DNA of 64,000 bases from Circinella minor (Eukaryota > Mucoromycota > Mucoromycetes > Mucorales > Lichtheimiaceae): the NCBI GenBank assembly GCA_016758965.1, contig JAEPRB010000044.1, positions 144,351-208,350 of the forward strand. Direction: 5' to 3'. The translations under genes were made by a program, and so were the position numbers. Below the pieces are notes generated by a model. That model worked only from the letters and a program-made list of their open reading frames with translations. It searched no databases and was not told where the DNA came from. Positions 36,726-49,900 of the stretch are shown piece by piece. How positions within the stretch are numbered: the first letter of the stretch is position 1; every line of letters starts with the position of its first letter.

Positions 36726-39680
36726 TTTGACAAAGAAAACAGATCAATATCAAATATACGTATTAAAAAGTATAAAGAAAACTACGTAAAGCTCAAGTAG
36801 TAAAATAACAATAGATCATTGGTTGTATTAAGAAAACTACTATTCATGTATAATGTAACCTTTTCTTGTTTGTACTGTCACTTTCATGTTATATATAAAT
36901 AAACATTAGTTTCTTTATTTTAAATATATATCTTTCTTTTGACCCTTTATTTTTCTTCGCAACTGGCAACAGGAAGGTATGGCAATAAAATAGTGGAGGA
37001 TACAGTAACCTTTTTTTTTTCTTGTTACTGATAGAACTTTGACTGTCTTTTGTATGATCTTAATCACTATGTTCATTATTACATTTACCGTCTGGCACCT
37101 ATTAAATAATAAAAACATCAACAAAAATATAACAACCCTTTTATTGCTTTAAATACCATATACGTACCCATTTAATGCTTAGATATACTTAACACTAAGT
37201 GTTCTCACCATGTGAAAATAAACCACCCCCACACTATAATATAGTATGAAGTAAAAAAAGCTACTGCCATGTATCAACTTTAATACACAAGTGTTTATAT
37301 TTTTCAAAACAATGGAAATCGTGATAAAATAATTTATTTATTGACAACAAAAGGTGATTGTATAAATAAATAATCTACCATTTTCTGTCCAGCAAAAAAC
37401 TTTAACGAGCTCATTACTTTACGTACGTATTCTTTTTATTACGCTATTAATGGTGCTATTATTATGTACTACTTACCAGAATACGTTACTATTAATTATA
37501 ATTTAGAAGGTCATCCTGTTGACAACACTAATACGTCGTCAATCTACTTTTCTATCATTGAAAAACTTATTCCATCATTTATTTCTCTCGTACTGTCATA
37601 AAAAAAATTTCAACTGCGTAATTAAAGCAAAGCGTAGGGAAAAATATTAGTTTATCTGTAACATTAAGATCGAGTACCAAAAACAAGACAGAAATAAGAA
37701 TAATGATCACAGTATTTAATAAACTACACAGAAGAGGCGGTGTATTGTTATATGAATTAAGTTTCCAGTTCTTTTTGTTCTTGTGATTTGCTTTTCTTGT
37801 TGTTAAAAATGGAGATTAAAAACGAAAAACAAAAATGCTTCGCAATACGAGGAAGGAGAAGGAGGAAATGAAATGAGTTTTAGTCTGCTTAATCTGAAAT
37901 GTAAAAGCTGTTCTGAGAACTAACTCATGTATTTGCCCTGGTCTATGATCAGTGTTCTTTATATTGTACTTGACATAGACCTATATTAGTTTTATATACC
38001 TATGGAATGTATTAGCAACATATATACTAAAAAGCATGGAGTTATCCCAGACGAGATAAAGAGCTCAATAATCAAATATTACTCAACCAAACAATTTTTT
38101 AAGAAACCTTTGACTATAACAAAGCAAAGAACCTTATAAGTAGATGAGTCATATTGTAGCATATTGAAAGGTATGAAAATTTTTTAGTTATATAATTTAA
38201 AAATAAGATCAATAATATTTTCATATCACAATGTAATGTTTTACGTACATATTTATGAACTATTGTATTGTTGTCTTAAGAGTCATCTGAGCTTAAGAGA
38301 AATCACTATATTACAAATATCCGTATTGGTTGACAATGTTTCAAGAGTTCTAAGGAACATCAGGTACTTACACAGACGTTTGTAATACAACAGATTTCAC
38401 TATAGCAGAGCTTAGATGGAACATCCCTGTTTCAATTTTTTAGATGTCGAAACGGTATCGACATACTGTAGGGTATTATCAACATTTATATACGTTTCAT
38501 TGATGTGAAATAAATGCTCAAAAAGTCTAACATAGCACTTTCTGACGTCAATATAAAAACAATGGTATGAGAACAATGTCGAAACTTGGTATGAAAAACT
38601 CTTGTTGTCAGCATTGCAAATCGAAAACCAACAAGAAAAATAGAATTATTGTGATATTGTCTTAGATATTAATAGTAATCAATCCTGGGAGTGTTCTCCG
38701 GACAACTGACAAATAGCAGTATTTTTTTGTTATTCCCATTGAGACAAATGATGACAACAAATTATAAACTATATAAATAATTAAATACGTATCAAGATGC
38801 AATTCTTTCTATTATACTTAATTTGCTTAAATGTCTATCTGGCGTGGAAAAATCATCATTATATATCATTACGTAGCTGCAACACACCACAGTCAGCGCC
38901 ATATTATTTTGTATAACAGATGATAAACGTACACTGAGACAAGCATCATTTACCTAACAGTTTTTCATAGTACATAAATAATATGTTATAGACAAGATAT
39001 ATAGAAAAGCACTTGTTTTAAAAAGAACGTGAAGGAGTACAGTTTATCATAATAATTTTTTACAAGGCATTTATATTAAACTGTACTTGTTATATACAGC
39101 GTTTTTCCGTTAAAGTGATACCGTAAATACTATTCCATTTTTTTGGCGTACGTATCTTGTTACTAGTTATCATATCTAAAGTATTACGTAATCGTAAGAA
39201 AAAATGTTTAATAATATAAAGCTATCGGATACGGTGTACTGTAAATTTCATAATCTTGTTACATCATTCTGTTCATGTATACCCAGCGTGATTTCATTAA
39301 ACAGCTGTTGGGAATGGCTGGAAACTATATTATAGTGAGAAAACAATGTAGTGATTTTCTCTAAATAAATTAAAGTTTAATTGTTGTTGTATTTATTGCG
39401 CTTGTAAATATCTCATATATGTATTATAGGAAACTATATCACAATATAATCATTCGAAAATACTCTTGGAGGTTAAACCAAAAGCTTGATTGTATAAACA
39501 GAACCGCCAATGAAAAAACAAAAAAAGCAGGGCAAAAACGGTCCTGGAAACCGTCCTCATTGGCAGTTACGTTCAATAAAAAGAAAAAAATATATAAAAA
39601 CTAGGATTTTTCTTTTTAATCACACACTCAGCCCGTCTGTTAATTTCATTAAGCACTTGACTATAACTACTACTATCATC
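36726..39680. other. 3-kb gene-poor spacer
   Basis: AT-rich, no supportable gene. ACGTACGT at 37421-37428. A possible short hairpin (CCGCCAATGA / TCATTGGCAG) lies around 39502-39566, just upstream of the first micropeptide ORF. Confidence 0.45.
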
Positions 39681-39785
39681 ATGCAAAACTCTCTTCCAGT
39701 TTCATTCTCTAACCCGCGGCATCTTCTAGTCTGTAGTGTTCCTCCACAATACCGTGACAAACGTGGATCTGGTCCTTTCCGCTAA
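39681..39785 (+). CDS. Micropeptide A (34 aa), paralogous to micropeptide B
   Basis: ATG at 39681, TAA at 39783-39785. The peptide starts MQNSLPVSFSN and ends VPPQYRDKRGSGPFR: basic and proline-containing, without a signal peptide. It shares with the ORF at 41905 the pattern M-x-N-S-(L/V)-P-V at the start and P-P-(x)-Y-R-x-K near the end. Sequences before the ATG (TTTCATTA..ACTTGA..AT) and after the stop (TGAT.ATTACC..ATAATAACCAAG, then a AGCTT-GCTTTACT-like block) are also related, so the whole unit was duplicated. A TATA-like TATATAAAA lies at 39591-39599. Function unknown. Confidence 0.4.
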   Translation: MQNSLPVSFSNPRHLLVCSVPPQYRDKRGSGPFR

Positions 39786-41904
39786 TAACAGTAATGAATG
39801 AATCTCCTGTACCCTCTCCGCTCCTCTTTAGTTCATGATAATAATAATGATTACCCTGACAATAACCAAGAAAACCATATAACAAAATTATATGCAAGAT
39901 TACAATTACGTATCAAGAAAAGAAAAGGAAACTAGCTTTACTGTCATATAAACAAAAAACATAAATGGTTTAACTACATAACATTACAAGAGATTTCATA
40001 AAATTTGAAGATGGGAATTATAAAATTTTCTTTTCTTTCTATACTATTATCATATACTTTTTGACGTTTCTTTTGTCTTATCAAATAAACGATTCTACTT
40101 TTAAATTATGTTTCACTGTTTGAAATACATATTATTGAGAAGTTTACTTTTATTGTATTTCTGTCAAGAAAAAAGTGGTGGTAATGAGCTAAGATACTCT
40201 CTCCGCATGGAATGATTTAGCAATGTAGTAGTAAAAATATTTGCTAAGTTAGTAATACTCCTGGTCAACAATAATTTTATTATTATTTTGTTCAGTTAAA
40301 AGAACCTGTATTTATTCCAAAAAAAAATAATTAAACCCATGCTTTACTCAAAAGTGAACAAATTTTTGATTACGTACGTACCTTTATCGCTAATCGTTTT
40401 TTGGTTCAACCGGATCGACTAGAAATTACTCATATTACCTCTCTTTCTGCATCAGCTTTAGCTGTACGTGAAGAATTCAAATTTGATTCTTTTTGTCTTA
40501 TCGCGACCACTTTATTACATCTGTGGCGTGCTCATTGGCGCTTTGTCTTCCACCAAGAAACCTTTTGGCCTCACAGTGTTAGTGCTCATGCCACTCTCCA
40601 TTTGCGCAAAATTCACGCTGAAGAAACACATAAATTCTAATCCTTACGATAGTTTTTTTTTTTTCTTGTGTTTTTATTCCAAAACTTTCTTCCTTTTTTT
40701 ATATATATATATAAATTTATATTTATTCCAATTAACATCCAGCTGTCAACCTGGATTAATAAATTATCTTCTACAAAAAAAAAAAAAAAAAAACGTACGT
40801 ACCTTTATGTAAATGAATTCGGATGGTCAATATGATAATATAAAACTATACGTACGTACCTAACAATGCTTTAGGAATATATTTGATATTATTATAATCG
40901 CGCCTAATAAACTATACTCATCCTGTCATCAGAAAACTGTTCGAGATCTTCCTTCTCAGATAAATTGAGATTTGTATTGTACAGTTAAAAAGGATAATCA
41001 ACCAAACGAAGCAGTATAAATAATACGTATGAGTAAACTATAGAATAGCAGAAGAAAGTCTAAAGAAAATTGATCTGCAATATTCACAACCATTTGCGAT
41101 CTGCCACCTTCGAACAAATTATGATCTTGCCCAATATCCGATTTTCGACTTCTGTTGTTACAGTACATATTTGTTATTTACCAATATTAACATATAATAA
41201 TGAAATTTTTTTGCTTCATTTCGCTACTACGCAACAGATCAAAACTTATGTTTATCAAAGTACATAAAAGATTAAAATGAACCGCGTCTATGGGTATGTG
41301 GTCGCTTGCTTGCGGTTCAAAATTAGTATGGGAGTCTGTTGCTACTAATAATATCATAATATTTTGTCATGTAATTTGAAATTGGTTAATATATAATTTT
41401 AGTGCTAGTTATCGTGCAGTCCTGCATGTATGTATGTATAGACTACAAATGTGTTGATTTTCTTGTATGATATCTCCTATTGTCATTAGCCTATTATAGT
41501 TTATCGTTCGGGTATTAATATTTAGGTATTCATATTAGAAAACATTGAGAGTGTAGTTGTATAAAGTTTATGTAGAGACAGGGAGCAAGAACCAATTACA
41601 TGACTTTAAGCTGCATGGATTAGTTACTATTTTCTATATAACCTAAAAATTCACTTGTTTATTTATACGATGCCTTCTTTAATAAAAAAACAACTTGGTT
41701 ATGGAAACGTAAAGAAACATAAATATAATATAAAAAAAAACAATCAATAGCAAATACATAAATCGTGTCATGGACAACTGTGTTTAATAGTACTCATTTC
41801 TTTCGTTTTTTTGGAGTAACCCACACACAAGTATTTATTGTTTTCATTAGATACTTGATTATCATCTCTATCTCCACCGATCGCTGTAAATATTGATACC
41901 TACT
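39786..41904. other. Spacer between the two micropeptide ORFs, with LINE insertion
   Basis: Contains the truncated LINE copy (40372-40808). ACGTACGT recurs at 40850-40857. No other gene was seen. Confidence 0.5.
40372..40808 (+). mobile_element. 5'-truncated LINE (non-LTR retrotransposon) copy with 16-bp target-site duplication
   Basis: A perfect direct repeat ACGTACGTACCTTTAT stands at 40372-40387 and 40793-40808. Between them lie about 405 bp ending in a run of 18-19 A (40775-40793). At the 5' junction an open frame begins at once (ANRFLVQPDRLEITHI) and runs to a TAA at about 40640. It includes LHLWRAHWRFVFHQETFW, which resembles the extreme C-terminus of fungal LINE ORF2 proteins. Poly-A tail, long exact duplication and abrupt 5' end together are the signature of target-primed reverse transcription. 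The reverse transcriptase domain itself is absent, so this copy cannot move by itself. Confidence 0.85.
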
Positions 41905-42006
41905 ATGAGAAATTCTGTTCCTGTTCCATCTTCTCATTTTTTCCCACCTCCAGGCTGGAGCATAAAAGGTCTTACTCCACCGTATCGCTCCAAACCTCGT
42001 AAATAA
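41905..42006 (+). CDS. Micropeptide B (33 aa), paralogous to micropeptide A
   Basis: ATG at 41905, TAA at 42004-42006. Begins MRNSVPVPSSHFF, has a PPPGW core and ends TPPYRSKPRK. Strongly basic and proline-rich, with no membrane segment. It matches micropeptide A at both ends while the middle differs, and the flanking non-coding DNA is similar too. The two units lie 2.2 kb apart in the same orientation. Function unknown. A non-coding RNA shared by both is an alternative explanation. Confidence 0.4.
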   Translation: MRNSVPVPSSHFFPPPGWSIKGLTPPYRSKPRK

Positions 42007-42691
42007 TTATATTGATTGAACCTCTTGTTCCATTTTTCCCGTGATAATTACCAAGATAATAACCAAGTCAAATATCAAGATTATACAATACTACTGCTAG
42101 TAAACAAAAAGAAGCTTGCTTTACTCTAAACAAGGAATACAAATAGACATATCTACACAAGACCACATAAAGCTCATAACACTCAATACATCAGTATTAA
42201 ACAGACAGCCGCTTTTTCGTATGACTCCTCTTGTTTTTTTTCTGGTCTATCTTTTTTTGTCATGCAGTTCTCTATTTAGCAGTATGAAAAATAAAAACCA
42301 TTTTTCCTACCCCATTTATAAAATGTGATTGTCTTATTTGGCTGGGTGTCGGGCGGTATGGGTATGTTTTAATACCCTTAGTTGATGACAGAATGAAAAG
42401 TCATAGACATATAATGAATTAGCAACAGGGTTATTCGTTTCGATTTGCATATTTATATTACTCCAGCTATACTACTTTTTTTTAATCAAGAGTCCAAAAA
42501 TTATAAAGCTAAATAGAGTTGCTCATGCTATCAAACAATAGCCCGAAATTTTTAATCATCTTTTTTTTTATGCGAAATAATGATTTTTTTTATCTAAAGT
42601 TAACAACAATTGAGGAAACACAATATATAATATGGGATTTTTTTTATCTTTCATTTAATAATAATAAACTGTTTATATTAAAACACCCATT
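42007..42691. other. Spacer downstream of ATP synthase alpha
   Basis: AT-rich 3' region of two convergent units, no gene seen. Confidence 0.5.
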
Positions 42692-44724
42692 TTACAAGAA
42701 GGACTTGACGTGGTTTTCGCAAATGTCACGGAGCTTAGCTTCGAGATCCTTGGAAAGAACACCTTGAGTGCGGATTTCATCAAGAGTAGCCTTGTGTTCA
42801 GATTGGACGTGGCTAATGAAATCACGTTCCCAGTCTACAACCTTGTTAACGGGGAGCTTGTCAAGGAAACCGTTGACACCAGCGAAGACGATGGGAACTT
42901 GGGTTTCAATGGACAAAGGAGTGTATTGGGGTTGCTTCAACAATTCGGTAAGACGGGCACCACGGTTCAACAAGAATTGAGTGGAGGCATCCAAATCGGA
43001 ACCGAATTGAGCGAAAGCAGCAACTTCACGGTATTGGGCCAAGAAAAGCTTCAAGGAACCGGCAACTTGCTTCATAGCCTTGGTTTGGGCAGCGGAACCG
43101 ACACGAGAGACGGACAAACCGACGTTAATGGCGGGACGGATACCCTTGAAGAAAAGTTCAGCTTCCAAGAAAATTTGACCATCAGTAATGGAAATGACGT
43201 TGGTAGGAATGTAAGCAGAGACATCACCACCTTGAGTTTCACTATAATAATAATAGTAATAGTTCATACAAATTTACAATTAGTATTATGTTGTTACTCT
43301 TTCTGACAGTTGCTAGATAATAATATTAATAAGAAAAGCTTACATGATGGGCAAGGCAGTCATAGAACCATAACCGAAGCTCTTGTTCATCTTAGCAGCA
43401 CGTTCCAAAAGACGGGAGTGAAGGTAGAAGACATCACCAGGGTAAGCTTCACGACCAGGGGGACGACGAAGCAAAAGAGACATTTGACGGTAAGCAACAG
43501 CTTGCTTGGACAAATCATCATAGATGATCAAAGAGTGGCGACCGTTATCACGGAACCATTCACCGAAAGCGGCACCAGAGAAAGGAGCCAAGTATTGAAG
43601 AGGAGCGGCTTCAGAAGCAGTAGCAGCAACAACGACAGTGTATTTCATGGCATCGTTTTCTTCAAGAGTGCTGACCAATTGGGCAACAGTGGAACGCTTT
43701 TGACCAACAGCAACGTAGATACAGTACAACTTCTTGGCTTCATCGGAGCCATTGTTCCAGTTCTTTTGGTTAAGAATGGTATCCAAAGCGACGGCAGTCT
43801 TACCGGTTTGACGATCACCAATAATCAATTCACGTTGACCACGACCAATAGGGACCATGGAGTCAACAGACTTAATACCAGTTTGCATAGGTTCGTTAAC
43901 GGAGTGACGGGGTAAAATACCAGGAGCCTTGACTTGGACACGGGAGCGACCAACAGTATCCAAAGGACCCTTACCATCAATGGGGTTACCAAGGGCATCG
44001 ACGACACGACCCAAGACACCAGGACCGACGGGAACGTCAACAATGGCACCAGTACGCTTGACGGTGTCACCTTCCTTGATCAAACGATCGTTACCGAAAA
44101 CGACAATACCGACGTTGTCAGCTTCCAAATTAAGGGCCATACCCTAATTCCACATTATTGTAAATTGTATATGTTAATAACAAATTGACAGGTAACTAAC
44201 TTCTATTGTTTACTCCACCCGTCACCCACAAACAATTATAATAATTGCTTTATTCCTCTCCTACTCATTTATATAATCCATCCCTTCAAAGAAAAAAAAC
44301 AGTTAATATTATTCACCTTCAAACCGCTGGAGAATTCAACCATTTCTTCGGCTTGGCAGTTCTTCAAACCGTAAACACGGGCAATACCGTCACCAATGGA
44401 CAAGACACGACCAGTTTCTTGAAGGTCAGCTTCAGCAGAAGCACCGAGAATACGTTGCTCGAGAACAGAAGAGACTTCGGAAGTCGAAGGCTTAGCAGTA
44501 GCATAGTTTCTCAAGGCATTGGCGGCAGCAGCACCAGCATTGATGCGCATCTATAATTATTATAGAAAGAGTTTCTTTAATGTTAATATTTTTCTTTCTT
44601 GTTTCGAATTAAGTTCGCGTTATTCTGTTAAATTGTATTTCTCTAATTTCAAATTACTCACGGCCGGGGCCTTAGCAAAAGTGGCCAAAGTAGGGCGTGC
44701 AAGACGAGCAGCGTTTCTCAACAT
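42692..44724 (-). CDS. ATP1: Mitochondrial F1 ATP synthase subunit alpha
   Basis: Nucleus-encoded alpha subunit of the F1 catalytic head, 548 aa (family about 545). Exons: 44662-44724, 44317-44550, 43344-44143 and 42692-43241. Exon 1 is a mitochondrial presequence ([18 protein letters not shown]). Mature-protein landmarks: [14 protein letters not shown], the P-loop GDRQTGKT (208-215), [20 protein letters not shown], then [22 protein letters not shown] across the last junction and the alpha signature [17 protein letters not shown]. The C-terminus ends ENHVKSFL. Codon use is strongly biased toward C-ending codons, unlike the neighbours, as expected for a highly expressed gene. The region between 44725 and 45381 should contain its promoter. 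Confidence 0.98.
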
Positions 44725-45381
44725 GATGAAAGCACGGGGTGGGCGCTGAATGAAGAGGGGTGGTTGTTTTTTATTTAGGTGGACCCAAAAAATCTCCAAT
44801 GCGGATGTTTATAATGTGACTGCTGCTCGCCAGGGTGAGCAAGGCCGAAAAATAATTTACTGGCTGACGGCTGACATTCACTACTGAAATTTTAATTATC
44901 TATTGTATAGCTGGTTATATATTTCTTTATCAACGTATCTTAACTCGTTGATATTCAGAAAATGGTTTAATCATAGGGTAGTATCCCTTAAATTTCTTAA
45001 GCTTTATTTCCATTGTATTAGAAATATGTAATACGCAGCACTATATGAAAAAAATTCTAAAACAATCTGCCAACCAGTAAATCTTCTTCTGATCGAATCA
45101 CACACGCCAACTCTGTCAAAAACTAAAAAGTTTATTTCCTCCCCCTTGAATCCTTTGTTATTTGAATAGATCCTCGTAAATACATGAATATTACGGTATA
45201 TGTATCAAGCATTATTTCTTTATTATTAATAATAACCATACATCATTAAACCTCTTCTTCAAAGTGTATATAGAACAAAAGAATAATAATAATTATAATA
45301 TTTACTAGAGTTCAAGCAATCAACTTGCTTGTTTTTATTTCTTTGCTTTTTTTTTTACAGAACTATATATAATATTTATAC
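44725..45381. other. ATP1 promoter / methyltransferase 3' spacer
   Basis: 657 bp, no gene; a GC-richer patch (CTGCTCGCCAGGGTGAGCAAGG) at about 44822-44845 forms a short inverted repeat (GCTCGCC/GGTGAGC) upstream of ATP1. Confidence 0.5.
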
Positions 45382-46986
45382 TTATTTAGCCCAAGATTCG
45401 GGGTTGGTACGGTTGCAGATAAGTTCAGCACGATCGAAATCGTTTCTGTTCTTGTTAGCAACGATTTGGAAACAGGTAGCTCCACCTTGGCGGGAGACGA
45501 TGGTGGACCAAGCAAGGAATATTTCCCAAACGCGGATACTATAAATGATTGGATGATTTAGCTTACTTTTTTCTAAAAGCAGTCCTTGCACATTTTTTTT
45601 TTATCAAAGACAACAAAAAGATAACTTACAGCTTGTCACCATACTTGGAACGTAAAGCTTCCTTGTTCTTCATCCAGTTAATATACCATCGTTCCAAAGT
45701 GGCGGAATAATGGACACCAACGGTATCGACATTGTGGATTTCGAAACCAGCGGTTTCAAGTTGATTAATGTACCAGTTAAGAGGAGTAGAAGCGTCAGCA
45801 CCAGGGAAAATGTACTTGGCCATGAAAAGACCCCTATATAGTTTTTTTTTGTGTTAAAAAATTTACTCCTCGAAAACCTTCTCCCTTTCCCTTTCTCATT
45901 CAGAAAGTAACAAAAATAAACAAAGCTTTACCAGATGAAATCTTCATATTGCCAAGTAGCTCTGAGACCAGCAACTTGAATATAGAATAAACCATCGTCA
46001 TCCAAAAGTTCACGAACATCATGCAAAAAGGTTTGGAAACGACGAATGCCCACGTGTTCAGCCATTTCAACACAGGTAATCTTATCATACTTAGAGCCAG
46101 AGGGGAAGTTACGGAAATCCATACACACGAGGTTAGCGTTGTTCTTAATACCTTGTTCTTCAAAGCGCTTGTTACCAAATTCAACTTGGTTACGGGACAA
46201 ACTGACACCAGTGGAATCACTCTTGTAGTTCTTGGCAGCATAACCAGTCAAAGTACCCCATCCACAGCCAATATCTAAATGCTTTTCACCTTCCTTAAGA
46301 TGAACCTTTTCACAAATCAAACGCATCTTATTGTTTTGCATTTCTTCCAAGGTTTCGCGCTTGTTTTTATCAGAAATAATACCACTGGTATAAACCATCA
46401 AGGGGCCCAAAAAGGCTTCATAAAAGTCATCACCACGGTCATAATGATCACGGATTTGGTTTTCATCTTGTTCACGCGAATGCCAAAAGGTTTCGGGCAA
46501 CCATTGGGTCAAGAAAAACTTAAATTGACCCAAAGTGAATTGGAAAGTAGCCCAGTCGTGGCGGGCTTCCATAATCTCGAGAGGATCACCGTTAAAATCA
46601 ATCTTTCCTTCAAAGTAAGATTCAAAGAAGGTTTCCATGGGAATCTTGTTGCGGCCATGATAACTGGCTTTGAGTTCGGGGTCATGAATGGTAATATATT
46701 CTTCAATAGGTTTTCCAGGGAGTGGGACACGGTTGCGATAACGCGACGCGAAACGCGAGGTCAAATACAATGTACAGGCAAGGATAGGCAAGAACAATAA
46801 GACGCTCAAAACCAAGAAAAACCAGAAAGGAAGTCCAAGGGTGTAGCTAATGTATGCTGGAATACCAACAACAACAGCAAAGAACACGCGATTATCAAAG
46901 GTTTGATTGCCAGCACCTTGAGCCGGGAGGGTGGCATTCTTGATGGCAGCCCAAGATGTGGGCTTGAAATCAGTGTCAGTTCCCAT
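45382..46986 (-). CDS. Sphingolipid C9-methyltransferase-like (cyclopropane-fatty-acid-synthase family)
   Basis: 471 aa. Exons: 45932-46986, 45630-45833 and 45382-45538. Fungal sphingolipid C9-methyltransferases add the branching methyl to the sphingoid base of glucosylceramide at the ER, using SAM. Two adjacent hydrophobic segments lie at about 34-75 (FAVVVGIPAYISYTL, then FFLVLSVLLFLPILACTLYL). The catalytic part carries DHYDRGDDFYEAFLGP, MVYTSGI, the SAM-binding LDIGCGWGTLTGYAA and VEMAEHVGIRRF, all hallmarks of the Mycolic/CFA synthase fold. The last exons give YIFPGADASTPLNWYINQLE and HYSATLERWYINW. C-ending codons prevail, suggesting high expression. A 5'-UTR intron appears to run from 47110 (GTAAGT) to an AG directly before the ATG. 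Confidence 0.94.
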
Positions 46987-49900
46987 CTGGAAGAAGAAAA
47001 CGTAAAAAGAGTGTCATTAATTACAACTTCATTTTTCTTATACCATCTGACGCGTAAACCATCACAACCACTTTCTATTATTTTTTCAAAAGTAACTTTT
47101 TTTTACTTACCCTTTTTCTTAGGTTGGTGTTCGAAAGGAAAAAGAAAGGCGACGTATTTCCTCCTCTTCCGCCAAAATTTTCGGGTCTTTGTATTCCTTC
47201 TGTTTCTATGCGTGTGCAACCTAAAAAACCTTGTAGTTTTCAAGGAGCGCAAGTGTAGTTTGGTTTCTTTTGGTCATTTCCATATAATCTATGATTAGAA
47301 TACAAGGTTTAATCTTAAAATAATAAATTCTTTTCTTCTTTTGCCAAACGTTACATCAATGTCACTGCGAAGATTAGTTATAACACAGTAAATAGATCAT
47401 TATATTTGATCCCTTTGTATTGATTCTGTTGTTGCTTTCTTTCTACTATTGTATTCTGCATTGAGAATAATACAAGCAATAAGTGTATATGGTTCGGCCA
47501 GGTTGGGCGCCGATCCAAAATACTATGTATGGGTGAAAAATCTACACGTAACAATTGATCTTGCACTATAAAACACATATACAGATAACGAAAGATACAA
47601 ACTTATATAACCTAGTATTTTTACTCATTTATTATAGTGATGAAGTTCACTCCTAATATCTTTTCGAGAAAAATTTTAATAGTAAAAACAATATTAATAT
47701 ACCAACAAAATAAGTTCTAGATTTTATTACAAAGGAGCGATCTTAACAAGCGCACTTATTTTTCAGTTTTATAAATAAAGCTCCTCTAAAAATATTAAGA
47801 ATAACATATGCAATTTTTGTTTCCTTTCTTACCCTTCACTCCAAGTTCTCATGGGTTGTTCGTACAACACACATTTCCTGGTGCAAGAAGTATTGCGTTC
47901 CGCTTATTTTGTATGCGTATGACAATCGCTTTTGCAGTCGGCGTGTGCGACCGGCGACCCTTAAAAACCAGGTACACTCAAACCGGACAGCGGAGCTCTT
48001 GATGGCTTAGTTCCATCTCTTATTCTAGCCTAGACAAAATAATGGACTATAAATATTTAATTTATTGATGCGCCATAGTCGTTTTCCAATTTTTTTTCTT
48101 CACTTTATCGTCTTCAATGTCGTAAGAGTTTTATACTTAAATTTATAGCTACTCCATATAACAATGAAACACCTCGTTACTCAAGCATCCCTAATTGCTA
48201 GTTGGCATTTTTCTCAAAGCAAATAAAAAAAGTTACTTTTTTTATATGATGTTAAATAACTACGTATACTAATTATTTGTTTTATATTATCAGTCTTCAT
48301 GGTGGCCATTTCACCTACTTCTAATTCAGATAAAAGTTTACTTTCCTTCGAAAAATAGTATCTTGTACGCCGGTATATCCTTGAAAAACACTATTCGTTG
48401 TCAAAAACAGGGTAGAGTTTAAAAAATGCATATAATCTTCTGGCTAGAAAAAGATGTAAAACGTACGTAGTAATTTTACACAACCCTTTTTCTTTAGCAA
48501 GCGCTACTATAAGATTTATTAAAACTAATGATCCAGGTGTGTTATATTCGAAACGTATACGTTGCAAAACAGCGCATACGTATGATTAAAAAGAGCCTAT
48601 TTTCTTAAAAGAAAAATAAAATAAAACTTTTGTGACGCTATCATTTTGGTATACATGAATCCAAAGGATCGTTTATAAGCATGTACGCTAGACTCTACAG
48701 AAATGTAATATATATCCTAAACATTTTACACAAAAACAGTAATGCATATTTGTTTTTTCAGGTGTCCTTGAAACCTTATCATGCACAGTACGCTGTGGAT
48801 GTCAAAACATGATCATACGTTACACAATGATCTCATCCCTTGTCATTTTCCATCACATAAAAACATTATGAAATTTATAGATCCACTTCAAAAAGCTTTA
48901 ATCGTGTAGAGAATAAAAATCTCGATCAATTTAGTGGCCATCTTTTTTTTTTCTTTTATATACTATTCAAGTATTTGTTTTTACAGTATATTAGCCTTTA
49001 TTACTATTATAACCAATACAAATGCTCTTGATTATACTATTTGCTATTTCAATTTTTTGAGCTGAAAAAATCCAACCATTTATAGTAAAGCTGCTAAGTT
49101 AAACACGATTGTAAACTCATTTTCTAACGTGAATTGCTTGTTGGTCTATGTGTATATGTTTCATTCGATGAAATATTTTGATACGATAACCAGAGTGAAA
49201 TACTCTTCCATGTTTCTCAACACATAAGTTATTTTTAACAGAGGACATGTTGACATAGTAACAAAACCTAGCTTGAATTATATGGCAAAAAACATATATT
49301 AAGCGCCATATTACATATATCCTAAAGACATGTGGACTGTTTATCTTGTGGTATTTTGTAAATCTATTCGACTTACGCATTTGAAAGTAGGAAACAGATT
49401 TGAAATTTGTAGCTGAACTACCTTCTTATCGCTTCTTTGAACGATTGTCACTATTAGCTCCTCCGTGGAAAAAATTCAATGGATACTCTTGAGGAATTAC
49501 AATCATCTACAACTACATTCTCTACATGATAGCGGGCGCCAAAGACGTTAATATCGTGAGGAGTGTAACTAGCGAAATTAGTGTACCTGTCGAAGTTATT
49601 GCCATGGTTACATAAATTATATGAAGGTCAGGATGCTCTCGGGAGCATTGATAGAGATGATGGCGATAAATAAAATCAAGTGAAAAATGGCCATATACAC
49701 GTTCTTCATTTTGGTTAGTTACAAATAACATACAGTCAAGTTTCGCTTCTTTTTAATTTTACTTTCACAGTGTATTAAGTATTTGAAATTAAACGGTCAT
49801 CTAAAATATGACACCCAAGAAACATTACAGTTATAAACTACTTTAATTATCTGTTGTAAAAAAGAAGTTATACAAAATCGATTATTCAAAAAACACTGAT

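Noticed and set aside
42710..43915. Long plus-strand frames opposite ATP synthase alpha
   Set aside because: Shadow of the biased codons of the real minus-strand gene; no family resemblance.
45928..46800. Plus-strand frames opposite the C9-methyltransferase
   Set aside because: Antisense shadows of a strongly codon-biased gene.
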